DNA of 64,000 nt from positions 682,001-746,000 of the forward strand of contig NZ_QKWN01000001.1 of NCBI RefSeq assembly GCF_007279655.1, written 5' to 3'. The stretch's first letter is position 1; each line of letters opens with the position of its first letter. Made by a program: the position numbers and the translations under genes. The DNA is from Robertkochia solimangrovi. Lineage in GTDB: Bacteria > Bacteroidota > Bacteroidia > Flavobacteriales > Flavobacteriaceae. The notes under the pieces are model-generated. The model was not told the DNA's origin. It searched no databases and saw only the letters and a program-made list of their open reading frames with translations. Positions 53,517-61,367 of the stretch are shown one piece after another.

Positions 53517-54606
53517 ATTGGAAAAGTCGCAATTGGTCTGGATTCTTATTCAAAGTTTTGAACTCTGTGTATAATTCATGGTTGAGGGGTTTAAATTTTT
53601 GGTTCCTGAAGTATTTTCTTTTTGCCAAAGCGATGAGTTGATGCAGTTGTCTGGCCACTTCTCCTTCTCCTTTGGATCTCACGCCGAATCTACTATCGTT
53701 CAGTTGTCCGCCATGACACGCTTTAATCTGATTCAGGACTCGTTCTGCCCGATCCGGAATGGTTGTGTGTGCCCATTCGGTAAATATCCTTCCAATGGCC
53801 CCATTTAGCCTGACTACCGTAAACCCAATGGAGCTAGCCCCATGATCTGCTGCTGCTTCTGCTAGCGGCAGGATCTCCTGGCTGTTAAGTGCCGGAATTA
53901 TCGGAGCGATCATCACATTTACTGGGATTCCTGCATCCGTTAGTATTTTTACGGTTTGCAAGCGTTTTGCTATGCTTGCGGTTCGCGGCTCTAACATTCG
54001 TCTTAGGTTCTCATCCAGTGTTGTAATAGAAATATTAATTCCGATCAACCGATGGTGATTCAACTCGGTAAGGAGATCCAGGTCTCGTAAGAGAAAGGCA
54101 TTTTTGGTGATGATACCGGTGCAATGCCGGTATTTTAAAAAGACCTTCAGGCATTCCCGCGTAAGTCTGTATTTCTGTTCGGCAGGTTGATAGCAATCGG
54201 TGTTTCCCGAGAGTACAATGGTATTCCCTTTCCAGGAACGGCTTTTGAGTTTTTCTTCCAGAAGTAGGGCCGCATTCTTTTTTATTAATATGTTCTTCTC
54301 GAAATCCAATCCTGGATTGTATCCCCAGTATTCATGTGTATTCCGGGCGTAGCAGTATACACAACCGTGTTCACATCCCTGATAGGGGTTCATGGAATAC
54401 TCCATACCTACATCCGGACTATCAACCTTGTTTACGATCGATTTGGGGAAGACTTCGAGGAATTTTGTTTTTCCGGTTTCCGCTTCTTCGCCTTCCAGCC
54501 TGCAGAATTCCAGGAATTCAGGGTCAGATTCATGGGTAAACCTGTCAAATCTGTTGCTGATATGGGTCTGAGCACCTCTTCCTTTTATGATCGATCTATT
54601 GGACAT
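53515..54606 (-). CDS. PA0069-family radical SAM protein
   Basis: 363 residues. The FeS motif is C-x3-C-x2-C in YQGCEHGCVYCYARNTHEYW, with the preceding GMEYSMNPYQGC typical of this spore-photoproduct-lyase-like group. Additional landmarks are GRGAQTHISNRFDRFTH at the N-terminus, IVLSGNTDCYQPAEQKYRLT and PRTASIAKRLQTVKILTDAG. Substrate unknown; family members are widespread and uncharacterised. It is convergent with the RND operon. Confidence 0.9.
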   Translation of the reverse strand: MSNRSIIKGRGAQTHISNRFDRFTHESDPEFLEFCRLEGEEAETGKTKFLEVFPKSIVNKVDSPDVGMEYSMNPYQGCEHGCVYCYARNTHEYWGYNPGLDFEKNILIKKNAALLLEEKLKSRSWKGNTIVLSGNTDCYQPAEQKYRLTRECLKVFLKYRHCTGIITKNAFLLRDLDLLTELNHHRLIGINISITTLDENLRRMLEPRTASIAKRLQTVKILTDAGIPVNVMIAPIIPALNSQEILPLAEAAADHGASSIGFTVVRLNGAIGRIFTEWAHTTIPDRAERVLNQIKACHGGQLNDSRFGVRSKGEGEVARQLHQLIALAKRKYFRNQKFKPLNHELYTEFKTLNKNPDQLRLFQ

Positions 54607-54713
54607 AGTCCAAATTTAAGGAAATAATCCATTTAAAAGAAAGAAAATTGATCTGATTATTTTTTGTAACTTTTTCAATGATAAACCATTAAACTTTTAA
54701 TAGCAAACAAACT

Positions 54714-56129
54714 ATGAAACGCAGAAAGTTCATTAAGCGTGCCGCGATGGCCGGTAGCGCATTTTACATTGTGCCTTCCCATGTTTTGGGTGGCAAACAT
54801 GTTCCTCCGAGTGATACACTCTATATGGCCGGTTTCGGTGTCGGTGGACGTGGTGGAGGTGTGGTTGGAGAACTGCATCAAACCGGAAAAGTGAAGTTCG
54901 TCGCATTTTGTGATGTCGATGACAGAAGCGCTGCCGGGACTTATAAGAAATTCGATAAAACCGCCAAATATAAAGACTTCAGAAAGGTTTATGATGCCCA
55001 TCTGAAAGAGATCGATGCGGTGATGGTAGCAACACCCGATCATAATCATGCTACGATTGCGATACCTTTTATGCGTGCTAAAAAGCATGCTTATGTTGAA
55101 AAACCGTTAACCCATAACATCATGGAAGCGCGATTGATGTCAAAAGTTGCCGCTGAAAATGGTATCGTAACCCAAATGGGAAATCAGGGGAGTTCATCAG
55201 ACGGTATCCGTACCGCTCAGGAATGGATCGATGCCGGTGTTATTGGGAAAGTAAATCGTGTGGATTGCTGGACGAACAGGCCAGTATGGCCACAGGGTAT
55301 GAAAAGTGAGTTGCCGGGGCAACCGGTTCCCGCAGAACTCGATTGGGATCAGTGGCTCGGACCCGCAGCCATGAGACCGTACAATGATGCCTATCTGCCG
55401 TTCAAATGGCGGGGTTGGTGGGATTTTGGCACCGGGGCACTCGGAGATATGGGTTGCCATATCATGGAAACTCCTTTTAAAGCCTTAGGTCTAGGATATC
55501 CGTATGAAGCCGAAGCGAGTTGTACTACGGTTTGGTCGGGAGATTTTGTAGAGGCGAATTATGCGAGTGCTTGTCCGCCTTCATCTGTCGTGCGATTGAA
55601 ATTTAAAAATGATACACATGGCGATGTTTCTCTGAACTGGTACGATGGTGGAATTATGCCGGATATACCGGAGCAACTTCAAAAGGGGGAAACCATCGGT
55701 GATACCGGTGGAGGAAGTATTTTCTATGGGGAGAGAGGAATCCTGGTTACCGATACTTATTCTGCTAACCCTCGTATCCTGAAACATTATAAGGATAGCG
55801 TAGGAGATTTTCCGAAAGAAACCTTGCAAAGGGTTAAGAAAGGACATGCTGATAATTTCGTTAACGGATGTTTAAACGGGACAGAGACTTCTTCACCTTT
55901 CTCTTACGCCGGTAAACTTACTGAAGCTGTATTGATGGGTAATCTCGCGATAAGAGCTTATCAGATGAAAGAATTAAAGAACGGGAAATCCCCAGGTGAC
56001 TGGGAACCGTATAATTATCCGGGTAGAAAAAAACTTCTATGGGATGGTGAACGTATGGAGGTGACCAACTTTAAAGAAGCCAATGATTGGGTTAAGGGAG
56101 AATACCGTGATGGCTGGAAGCTGAGTTAA
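54714..56129 (+). CDS. Tat-exported Gfo/Idh/MocA family oxidoreductase
   Basis: 471 residues. The N-terminal MKRRKFIKRAAMAGSAFYIV is a twin-arginine-like signal, so the enzyme is exported folded with its NAD(P) cofactor. The Rossmann motif MAGFGVGGRGGGVVGE, the VATPDHNHATIAIPFMRAKK region and the catalytic Lys in YVEKPLTHN follow. The C-terminal domain includes FGTGALGDMGCHIMETP. Exported members in Bacteroidetes act on sugars or glycosides, but the substrate is not shown. The gene-free sRNA array starts 226 nt downstream. Confidence 0.9.
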   Translation: MKRRKFIKRAAMAGSAFYIVPSHVLGGKHVPPSDTLYMAGFGVGGRGGGVVGELHQTGKVKFVAFCDVDDRSAAGTYKKFDKTAKYKDFRKVYDAHLKEIDAVMVATPDHNHATIAIPFMRAKKHAYVEKPLTHNIMEARLMSKVAAENGIVTQMGNQGSSSDGIRTAQEWIDAGVIGKVNRVDCWTNRPVWPQGMKSELPGQPVPAELDWDQWLGPAAMRPYNDAYLPFKWRGWWDFGTGALGDMGCHIMETPFKALGLGYPYEAEASCTTVWSGDFVEANYASACPPSSVVRLKFKNDTHGDVSLNWYDGGIMPDIPEQLQKGETIGDTGGGSIFYGERGILVTDTYSANPRILKHYKDSVGDFPKETLQRVKKGHADNFVNGCLNGTETSSPFSYAGKLTEAVLMGNLAIRAYQMKELKNGKSPGDWEPYNYPGRKKLLWDGERMEVTNFKEANDWVKGEYRDGWKLS

Positions 56130-56355
56130 TGTTGGAAACTATCGGTCTGATGGCACATTGAATAGTGACGATTTCCTTTGCCTCGCATTCGTCAAGTGTC
56201 GATTCACTGCTTGCGCTGCGTGAAGTGTCGTCGCTATTTGTGGGCCTTTAGCCCAAAATGCTATACTGACCTGTGGTGAAAGTGTTCTTCGCTGGCTCAG
56301 TTGATTGGATGTGGAATTTAGATGCTCAGCGTCTGTTTGGGATAGTATAAAAATG
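56130..56355. other. Gene-free stretch before the sRNA-like array
   Basis: Contains GGAAATCGTCACTATTC on the minus strand (about 56163-56179), a member of the dispersed ATCGTCACT element, and no gene. Confidence 0.4.
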
Positions 56356-56430
56356 AAAAGGGTGGACTAACGTCCACCCTTTTCTTGCCCCAAATCTTAC
56401 CATGAACTTAACCTACTTATGCTATGGTGA
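56356..56430 (-). ncRNA. Tandem sRNA-like unit, copy 1
   Basis: On the minus strand: a 45-nt block identical in all five units (56385-56430), whose 5' ACCAT can pair with ATGGT 20 nt later, a short G-rich linker (TTTGGGGCA), and a terminator hairpin AAAAGGGTGGAC-GTTA-GTCCACCCTTTT (56356-56383). The -7 element TATCTTTA (56433-56440) precedes it. This copy's hairpin loop is inverted relative to the GGGCAGAC type. No protein is needed to explain it. The strand is inferred from promoter and terminator order. Confidence 0.68.
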
Positions 56431-56432
56431 TG

Positions 56433-56463
56433 TAAAGATATATTTGGGTTTGAATACTGTTAA
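56433..56463 (-). promoter_or_regulatory. Promoter of unit 1 (weak -33)
   Basis: -7 TATCTTTA at 56433-56440; the -33 is only TTAA/TTTA at about 56460-56464. Confidence 0.4.
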
Positions 56464-56608
56464 ATAAATCTGATTAACGTATGCTTTTTTAGATGAAATA
56501 CCTGAGACGGGCTATAAAAAACTGATGGGTATAAAAAACAGTAAATCAGTAAGTTAGAAGTGTGATTTAAACAGATACAAAACGTGTAGGACTTTATTTA
56601 TACAAAAT

Positions 56609-56682
56609 AAAAAAGGTGGAAATTAATCCACCTTTTTTGCCCCAAATCTTACCATGAACTTAACCTACTTATGCTATGGTGA
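56609..56682 (-). ncRNA. Tandem sRNA-like unit, copy 2
   Basis: Same identical block (56637-56682) and linker; the terminator stem is the second type, AAAAAAGGTGGA-TTAATT-TCCACCTTTTTT (56609-56638), with a 12-bp stem. The promoter is complete (56685-56715). The upstream ~145 bp are near-identical to those of copy 3, so the two arose by duplication. Confidence 0.78.
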
Positions 56683-56684
56683 AG

Positions 56685-56715
56685 TAAAAGTATACGGATG
56701 TGCTTCAATCTCAAA
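56685..56715 (-). promoter_or_regulatory. Promoter of unit 2
   Basis: Minus strand: TTTG (56712-56715), a 19-nt spacer, TACTTTTA (56685-56692). It matches TTTG-N19-TAnnTTTG except for the last base (A for G). The predicted start is at the CACC of the conserved block. Confidence 0.72.
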
Positions 56716-57132
56716 AAGAATAAGTTTAAAGTCTTTTCTTTTAGATTAATGGAATGAAATCCGATGAACTACAACGTTATTTCTGATGAACTACCTAATT
56801 CTTATATACTAATACTTATTACGTATTTCATAGGGATGATTATGGTTTTATGAATTTTTAGGTTTTTAATCTATAATCCGTTCTAAATCGGTGACCATCC
56901 TTTTCCTGATGACTCGGGCCAACTTCGGTGAAGTCGAGGTGTGATCCTGTATGCGACAGGCAGCCTTCCTCTATTTGTTTAAGATTTCATCGAGTGGCGT
57001 TGCTATCGTAGTGCTTTCAAATGAGGCTGCTATAATGACTTGTGGCAATATTTACGAAGTGATTTCACGGACACAGTTTAGAGTGGTTATTGAAGGTTCC
57101 TTTGTGGGAGGTCTGTGGTTCGGTATATAAAT
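56716..57132. repeat. Spacer between units 2 and 3, left part duplicated
   Basis: 56683-56827 and 57207-57351 are near-identical (about 145 bp), sharing AAAGAATAAGTTTAAAGTC and CTACAACGTTATTTCTGA. The right part of the spacer has no gene and no further structure that I can see. Confidence 0.6.
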
Positions 57133-57206
57133 AAAAAGGGCAGACGTTAGTCTGCCCTTTTTGCCCCAAATCTTACCATGAACTTAACCTACTTATGCTA
57201 TGGTGA
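57133..57206 (-). ncRNA. Tandem sRNA-like unit, copy 3
   Basis: Identical block at 57161-57206. Terminator stem of the third type: AAAAAGGGCAGAC-TAAC-GTCTGCCCTTTTT (57133-57162), 13 bp. The promoter is complete (57209-57239). The downstream GGTATATAAATA side matches copy 4. Confidence 0.78.
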
Positions 57207-57208
57207 AG

Positions 57209-57239
57209 TAAAAGTATACGGATGTACTTCAATCTCAAA
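57209..57239 (-). promoter_or_regulatory. Promoter of unit 3
   Basis: Minus strand: TTTG (57236-57239), a 19-nt spacer, TACTTTTA (57209-57216). Confidence 0.72.
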
Positions 57240-57700
57240 AAGAATAAGTTTAAAGTCCTTTCTTTTAGATAAATGGAATGAAATCCGACAAACTACAACG
57301 TTATTTCTGACGAAATGCTTCATTCTTATAGACTAATACTTTATACGTATTACCTAACGTCGATAAAAGTTTTGAGATTTTTGGAGAGGACTGCCTGTTG
57401 GGTGGGTTCTTTTAATAGTACCAGATCATAGTTCCGTGACGATCTTGTTTGCCGGAGGCAGGCAAGACATCGGACGGACCTTTGGTGAAGCTGTTACGTC
57501 TTCTCACAGAATTTGGAAGGCCTGTTTGCGCTTCCTGAATTGTTGTCATTATTTAGGTCCATGAGGCCTAAAGTCTAAATCGACTTGACGTGGAAGTTAT
57601 TGGGTAAGTTTAATTCTTCTTAGCGCTCTTCAGAAGGTCAGGTTTAATGGTGGTTAATGGCGTTAGCTGTACAGAAGGTTTGTTGGTTTGGTATATAAAT
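57240..57700. other. Spacer between units 3 and 4
   Basis: No gene. It contains on the minus strand TTGCCTGCCTCCGGCAAACA followed by AGATCGTCACGG (57432-57470), a REP-like hairpin plus the dispersed ATCGTCAC core. Confidence 0.45.
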
Positions 57701-57774
57701 AAAAAGGGCAGACGTTAGTCTGCCCTTTTTGCCCCAAATCTTACCATGAACTTAACCTACTTATGCTATGGTGA
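57701..57774 (-). ncRNA. Tandem sRNA-like unit, copy 4
   Basis: Identical block at 57729-57774 and the same GGGCAGAC stem as copy 3 (57701-57730). The promoter is complete (57777-57807), though its spacer sequence has diverged while keeping length 19. The homology with copies 2 and 3 extends about 70 bp upstream of the unit. Confidence 0.78.
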
Positions 57775-57776
57775 TC

Positions 57777-57807
57777 TAAAAGTATGCGGATGGATTTCTA
57801 TGTCAAA
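57777..57807 (-). promoter_or_regulatory. Promoter of unit 4
   Basis: Minus strand: TTTG (57804-57807), a 19-nt spacer differing in about half of its positions from that of unit 2, TACTTTTA (57777-57784). Both boxes and the spacing are kept, which supports selection on the promoter. Confidence 0.72.
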
Positions 57808-58111
57808 AAGAATAGGTTTAAAAGCCTTTCTTTTAGATTAAAGGAACGTTTTTCGATTAATGGCATGTTTCTTAAGTGTTGAAAATCAGTATACCAAATG
57901 GTTTTTTTATTGTTAATAAATCGATATTTGAGGTGTTGGTGTTAACAATGAGCTGCTCTGATTTTTTCTAAGGTATCGTATTATGAAAAATCCTTTTGAA
58001 AGATTTGCGTATCCAAGCCAGGAAGTTTTCACTTCTGATTTAATGAATATAAAAGGCTGAAAATGAGAAAATATTAAAAAGATGTGGGGTGAAATGAAGA
58101 TTGTGTAAAAT
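57808..58111. other. Spacer between units 4 and 5
   Basis: AT-rich, no gene. The left ~40 bp still resemble the region upstream of units 2 and 3. Confidence 0.4.
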
Positions 58112-58185
58112 AAAAAAGGTGGAAATTAATCCACCTTTTTTGCCCCAAATCTTACCATGAACTTAACCTACTTATGCTATGGTGA
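58112..58185 (-). ncRNA. Tandem sRNA-like unit, copy 5
   Basis: Identical block at 58140-58185 with the GGTGGA stem of copy 2 (58112-58141). The -7 is TATCTTTA (58188-58195); no TTTG is found 19 nt upstream, so it may depend on an activator or on read-through from purF, whose stop is 101 nt upstream on the same strand. Confidence 0.72.
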
Positions 58186-58187
58186 CA

Positions 58188-58195
58188 TAAAGATA
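58188..58195 (-). promoter_or_regulatory. -7 element of unit 5
   Basis: TATCTTTA in the same register as in the other units; the -33 is not recognisable (ACAT). Confidence 0.4.
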
Positions 58196-58286
58196 AGCGG
58201 TAAGTTTTTGTTTAATGTTAATTATCGGTTAAAATGCACAAAATACCGATGAAATGCACATTATCTTCGATAAAATCCAAATATTA

Positions 58287-60185
58287 TTAATAAGCTCTCT
58301 CCTTTATTCCTTCGTAAAAATTGATGAAAGCTCTGTTAACCACACGGTTACCACCCGGAGTTGGGTAATCTCCGGTGAAATACCAGTCACCTAGATTTTT
58401 AGGACAAGCGATATGTAGATTATCAACCGTTTGGTAAATGATACTTACTTCCGCATTGATGCCCTCCGGACTCAGAATTTCTGAGATCTTAGCAGATATC
58501 TCTTCATCTGTAAAAGGTTCATAGATGCGTTGTACCGCATTGACTACCTCCTTGTCGTCAAGATCAACCTGAGACTTACAGCTATCGTATACTTCTTCTA
58601 CTATATAATAGGTGTCGCGTTCTTCGTGAAGCGCCAATGCAGCTCGGAAAGCAACAAGGTCTTCCAGGCGCGCCATGTCGATACCATAACAATCTGGATA
58701 TCGAATTTGTGGTGCCGAGGATACCACAACGATCTTCTTAGGATTCAGGCGGTCCAGTATTCGAAGGATACTTTTCTTTAGAGTAGTTCCACGTACGATA
58801 CTGTCATCGATAATAACAAGGTTGTCAGTTTTTTTAACCGAACCATAAGTGATATCATAGACATGTGCAACAAGATCATCACGGCTGCTGTCTTCTGTGA
58901 TAAATGTTCTCAGTTTAGCATCCTTGATCGCGATCTTTTCGATCCTTGGTCTGAGCGATAGTATCTTATGTAGCTTTTCTCTGCTCAGGTCTTTGCCTGC
59001 TTCCAGGATCAGCTGCTCCTTTCTTAAATTCAGATAATTCTGTGCTTCTTTGACGAGTCCGAAGAAGGAAGTTTCCGCCGTGTTTGGAATATAGGAGAAA
59101 ACGGAATTCTGCAGATCTCCGTCAACCTCTTCTATGATCTTGGGAAGTAAAAGACTGCCGAGTTTCTTACGTTCCTTGTAGATCTCTGCATCGGATCCTC
59201 TTGAGAAATAGATACGTTCGAAGGAACATGCCTTGCGTTCAAGAGGTTCCAGTATTTTTTTCAGTTTGGTTTCTCCACTTTTCTTAATGATGATAGCTTT
59301 TCCCGGTGGCAGTTCTTCGATGTCTTCGAATTCAACATCGAATACGGTTTGTATCACCGGACGTTCAGATGCCACTACAACCACTTCATCATCCTGATAA
59401 AAGTAAGCCGGGCGAATACCTGCCGGATCACGAAGTACGAAAGCATCACCATGTCCGATAAGTCCGGCCATGGCATAACCACCATCCCAGTTTTTGGCAG
59501 CTTTTCTAAGGATCTTGGCAACATTGAGTCTGTCGGCAATGATCGGTGAAGCTTCCATTTTATTGAAACCTTCTTTTTTGACCTCTTTGTAGAGTTTGGC
59601 TACTGCATCATCCAGGAAATGACCGATCTTTTCCATTACGGTAATGGTATCTGCTTTTTCCTTTGGATGTTGCCCGAGTCTGATCAGGTTGCTGAAGAGC
59701 TCGTTTACATTGGTCATATTAAAGTTACCGGCTACGATCAGGTTACGATGCATCCAGTTGTTTTGTCTAAGGAATGGGTGAACACTCTCGATACTGTTCT
59801 TTCCGAAAGTACCATATCTAACATGTCCGAGCATCAACTCCCCAACATAAGGAACCTCTTTTTTCATCAGGTTCATGTCATTCTGATACTCAGGATTCGC
59901 GATAAGCTCTTCATTGATTCTGCTGTTGATCTGATTGAAGATATCCTGAATAGGCTGACTCTGATTGGAGCGAACTCGGCTCATATATCTTTCGCCGGGT
60001 TTCATATTCATTTTAATGCTCGCAAATCCTGCTCCATCCTGCCCTCTGTTATGCTGCTTTTCCATCATAAGGTACATCTTATTGATGCCGTAAAAAGCAG
60101 TGCCATATTTTTCTTTGTAATACTCCAAAGGTTTACGGAGCCTTACGAGGGCGATCCCACATTCGTGTTTAATAGCGTCACTCAT
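58287..60185 (-). CDS. purF: Amidophosphoribosyltransferase PurF (long flavobacterial form)
   Basis: 632 residues. The N-terminal MSDAIKHECGIALVRLRKPL puts the Ntn nucleophile at Cys9 after a short leader expected to be cleaved. The glutaminase domain has KQHNRGQDGAGFASI and HVRYGTFGKNSIESVHPF; the phosphoribosyl part has the PRPP motif NLVIIDDSIVRGTTLKKSI. It makes 5-phosphoribosylamine, the first committed step of purine synthesis. It is about 120 residues longer than the E. coli enzyme. It is 28 nt downstream of the PfkB kinase and followed by the sRNA-like array. Confidence 0.94.
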   Translation of the reverse strand: MSDAIKHECGIALVRLRKPLEYYKEKYGTAFYGINKMYLMMEKQHNRGQDGAGFASIKMNMKPGERYMSRVRSNQSQPIQDIFNQINSRINEELIANPEYQNDMNLMKKEVPYVGELMLGHVRYGTFGKNSIESVHPFLRQNNWMHRNLIVAGNFNMTNVNELFSNLIRLGQHPKEKADTITVMEKIGHFLDDAVAKLYKEVKKEGFNKMEASPIIADRLNVAKILRKAAKNWDGGYAMAGLIGHGDAFVLRDPAGIRPAYFYQDDEVVVVASERPVIQTVFDVEFEDIEELPPGKAIIIKKSGETKLKKILEPLERKACSFERIYFSRGSDAEIYKERKKLGSLLLPKIIEEVDGDLQNSVFSYIPNTAETSFFGLVKEAQNYLNLRKEQLILEAGKDLSREKLHKILSLRPRIEKIAIKDAKLRTFITEDSSRDDLVAHVYDITYGSVKKTDNLVIIDDSIVRGTTLKKSILRILDRLNPKKIVVVSSAPQIRYPDCYGIDMARLEDLVAFRAALALHEERDTYYIVEEVYDSCKSQVDLDDKEVVNAVQRIYEPFTDEEISAKISEILSPEGINAEVSIIYQTVDNLHIACPKNLGDWYFTGDYPTPGGNRVVNRAFINFYEGIKERAY

Positions 60186-60213
60186 TGTAAATATTTAAAA
60201 ACCGCAACGGTTG

Positions 60214-61140
60214 TTATGCTAAGTTGATATCAAATTGTGTCAGGTTTCTGAACTGCTCCAGGCGTTCAAAAACTTCTTTTTTATCTAAGCCCTGCATTCT
60301 TTCGGTTCCAAACTTCTCCACACAGAAAGAGGCGAGGTTGGATCCGTAGATCACGGCATTCTTCATATTTTCAAAAGAATAATCTTCGGTAAGGGCGAGG
60401 TATCCTGCAAATCCTCCGGCAAAGGTGTCGCCGGCACCCGTGGGGTCGAACACATCGCGTAACGGTAAGGCAGGTGCAAAGAATACATTTTCACCATTAA
60501 ATAGTAAAGCACCGTGTTCTCCTTTTTTGATCACTACATATTTCGGACCCATTTCATGGATCTTTTCAGCTGCAGTTACCAACGAGTATTCTCCGGAGAG
60601 CTGTCTTGCCTCTTCATCATTGATCGTAATAACATCTACTTTGGCGATCACCTCTTCTAATTCTTTTGGAGTATGATTCATCCAGAAGTTCATAGTGTCC
60701 AGTACCGTCATTTTAGGTTTTGTTTCCATCTGATCGATTACGCTCATTTGGACGGAGGGATGTAGATTTCCTAACATCAGTACTTCCGAATTTTTAAATC
60801 CTTCAGGAACGACCGGCTGAAAATCAGCGAGAACATTAAGCTGGGTGTCCAGGGTTTCTCTCACATTGAGGTCGTTCATGTATTTTCCTTTCCAGAAAAA
60901 AGTTTTTCCTCCAGGTACGATCTCAATACCGTCAGTATTGATACCATGTGTTTTTAATAATTCGAAATATTGGCTCGGAAAGTCTTCACCGACAACAGAT
61001 ACGATCGCAGCATCTATTCTGAACTGAGAAGCGGCAAGTCCGATAAAAGTACCGGCACCGCCCAGAATCTTGTCAGTTTTACCAAAAGGGGTCTCTATAG
61101 CATCAAAGGCTACCGTACCTACAATTAGTAATTTACTCAT
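60214..61140 (-). CDS. PfkB-family carbohydrate/nucleoside kinase
   Basis: The frame is open to 61227, but Met30 (ATG at 61140, MSKLLIVGTVAFDAIETPFG) is the family's start and follows a -7 element; this gives 308 residues. Motifs: KILGGAGTFIGLAASQF (first PfkB signature) and DVFDPTGAGDTFAGGFAGYL (second, with catalytic Asp in GAGD). The substrate is probably a sugar or nucleoside; the position before purF suggests ribose/adenosine-type substrates, as inference only. Confidence 0.92.
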   Translation of the reverse strand: MSKLLIVGTVAFDAIETPFGKTDKILGGAGTFIGLAASQFRIDAAIVSVVGEDFPSQYFELLKTHGINTDGIEIVPGGKTFFWKGKYMNDLNVRETLDTQLNVLADFQPVVPEGFKNSEVLMLGNLHPSVQMSVIDQMETKPKMTVLDTMNFWMNHTPKELEEVIAKVDVITINDEEARQLSGEYSLVTAAEKIHEMGPKYVVIKKGEHGALLFNGENVFFAPALPLRDVFDPTGAGDTFAGGFAGYLALTEDYSFENMKNAVIYGSNLASFCVEKFGTERMQGLDKKEVFERLEQFRNLTQFDINLA

Positions 61141-61156
61141 GCAGTTATTTTTTTTG

Positions 61157-61164
61157 CAAATATA
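61157..61164 (-). promoter_or_regulatory. -7 element of the pfkB-purF unit
   Basis: TATATTTG on the minus strand, 17 nt before the start at 61140; fits TAnnTTTG. No TTTG at 19 nt. Confidence 0.5.
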
Positions 61165-61367
61165 AGCTAACTTTTCAGTATACCTTTTCTGTTTGGCAAA
61201 AGATTGAGGATCAGTGACGATACTCATGAGAATTTGATCGCTCGTTCTTGGCTTTCAGCAGGTTGTGACACACATATAACTAATATACTAAATCTTTTCA
61301 TCTGAAAACTATTACGACTGAGTATCCGTGTCTGAAGATTGTAAGGTGCCTGGCGGCAGGATCGTCA

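Noticed and set aside
56402-57360. Plus-strand ORFs starting MNLTYLCYG in every unit
   Set aside because: They begin in the invariant block, then differ in length (about 21-52 codons) with no common end; the promoter boxes point the other way.
56356-58185. CRISPR array interpretation of the five repeats
   Set aside because: Repeats are 250-570 nt apart with unequal spacers, each has its own hairpin and promoter, and there are no cas genes.
56356-58185. Integron cassette array (GTTAAGT resembles the attC core)
   Set aside because: Only one such site per unit where attC needs two, no cassette ORFs and no integrase.
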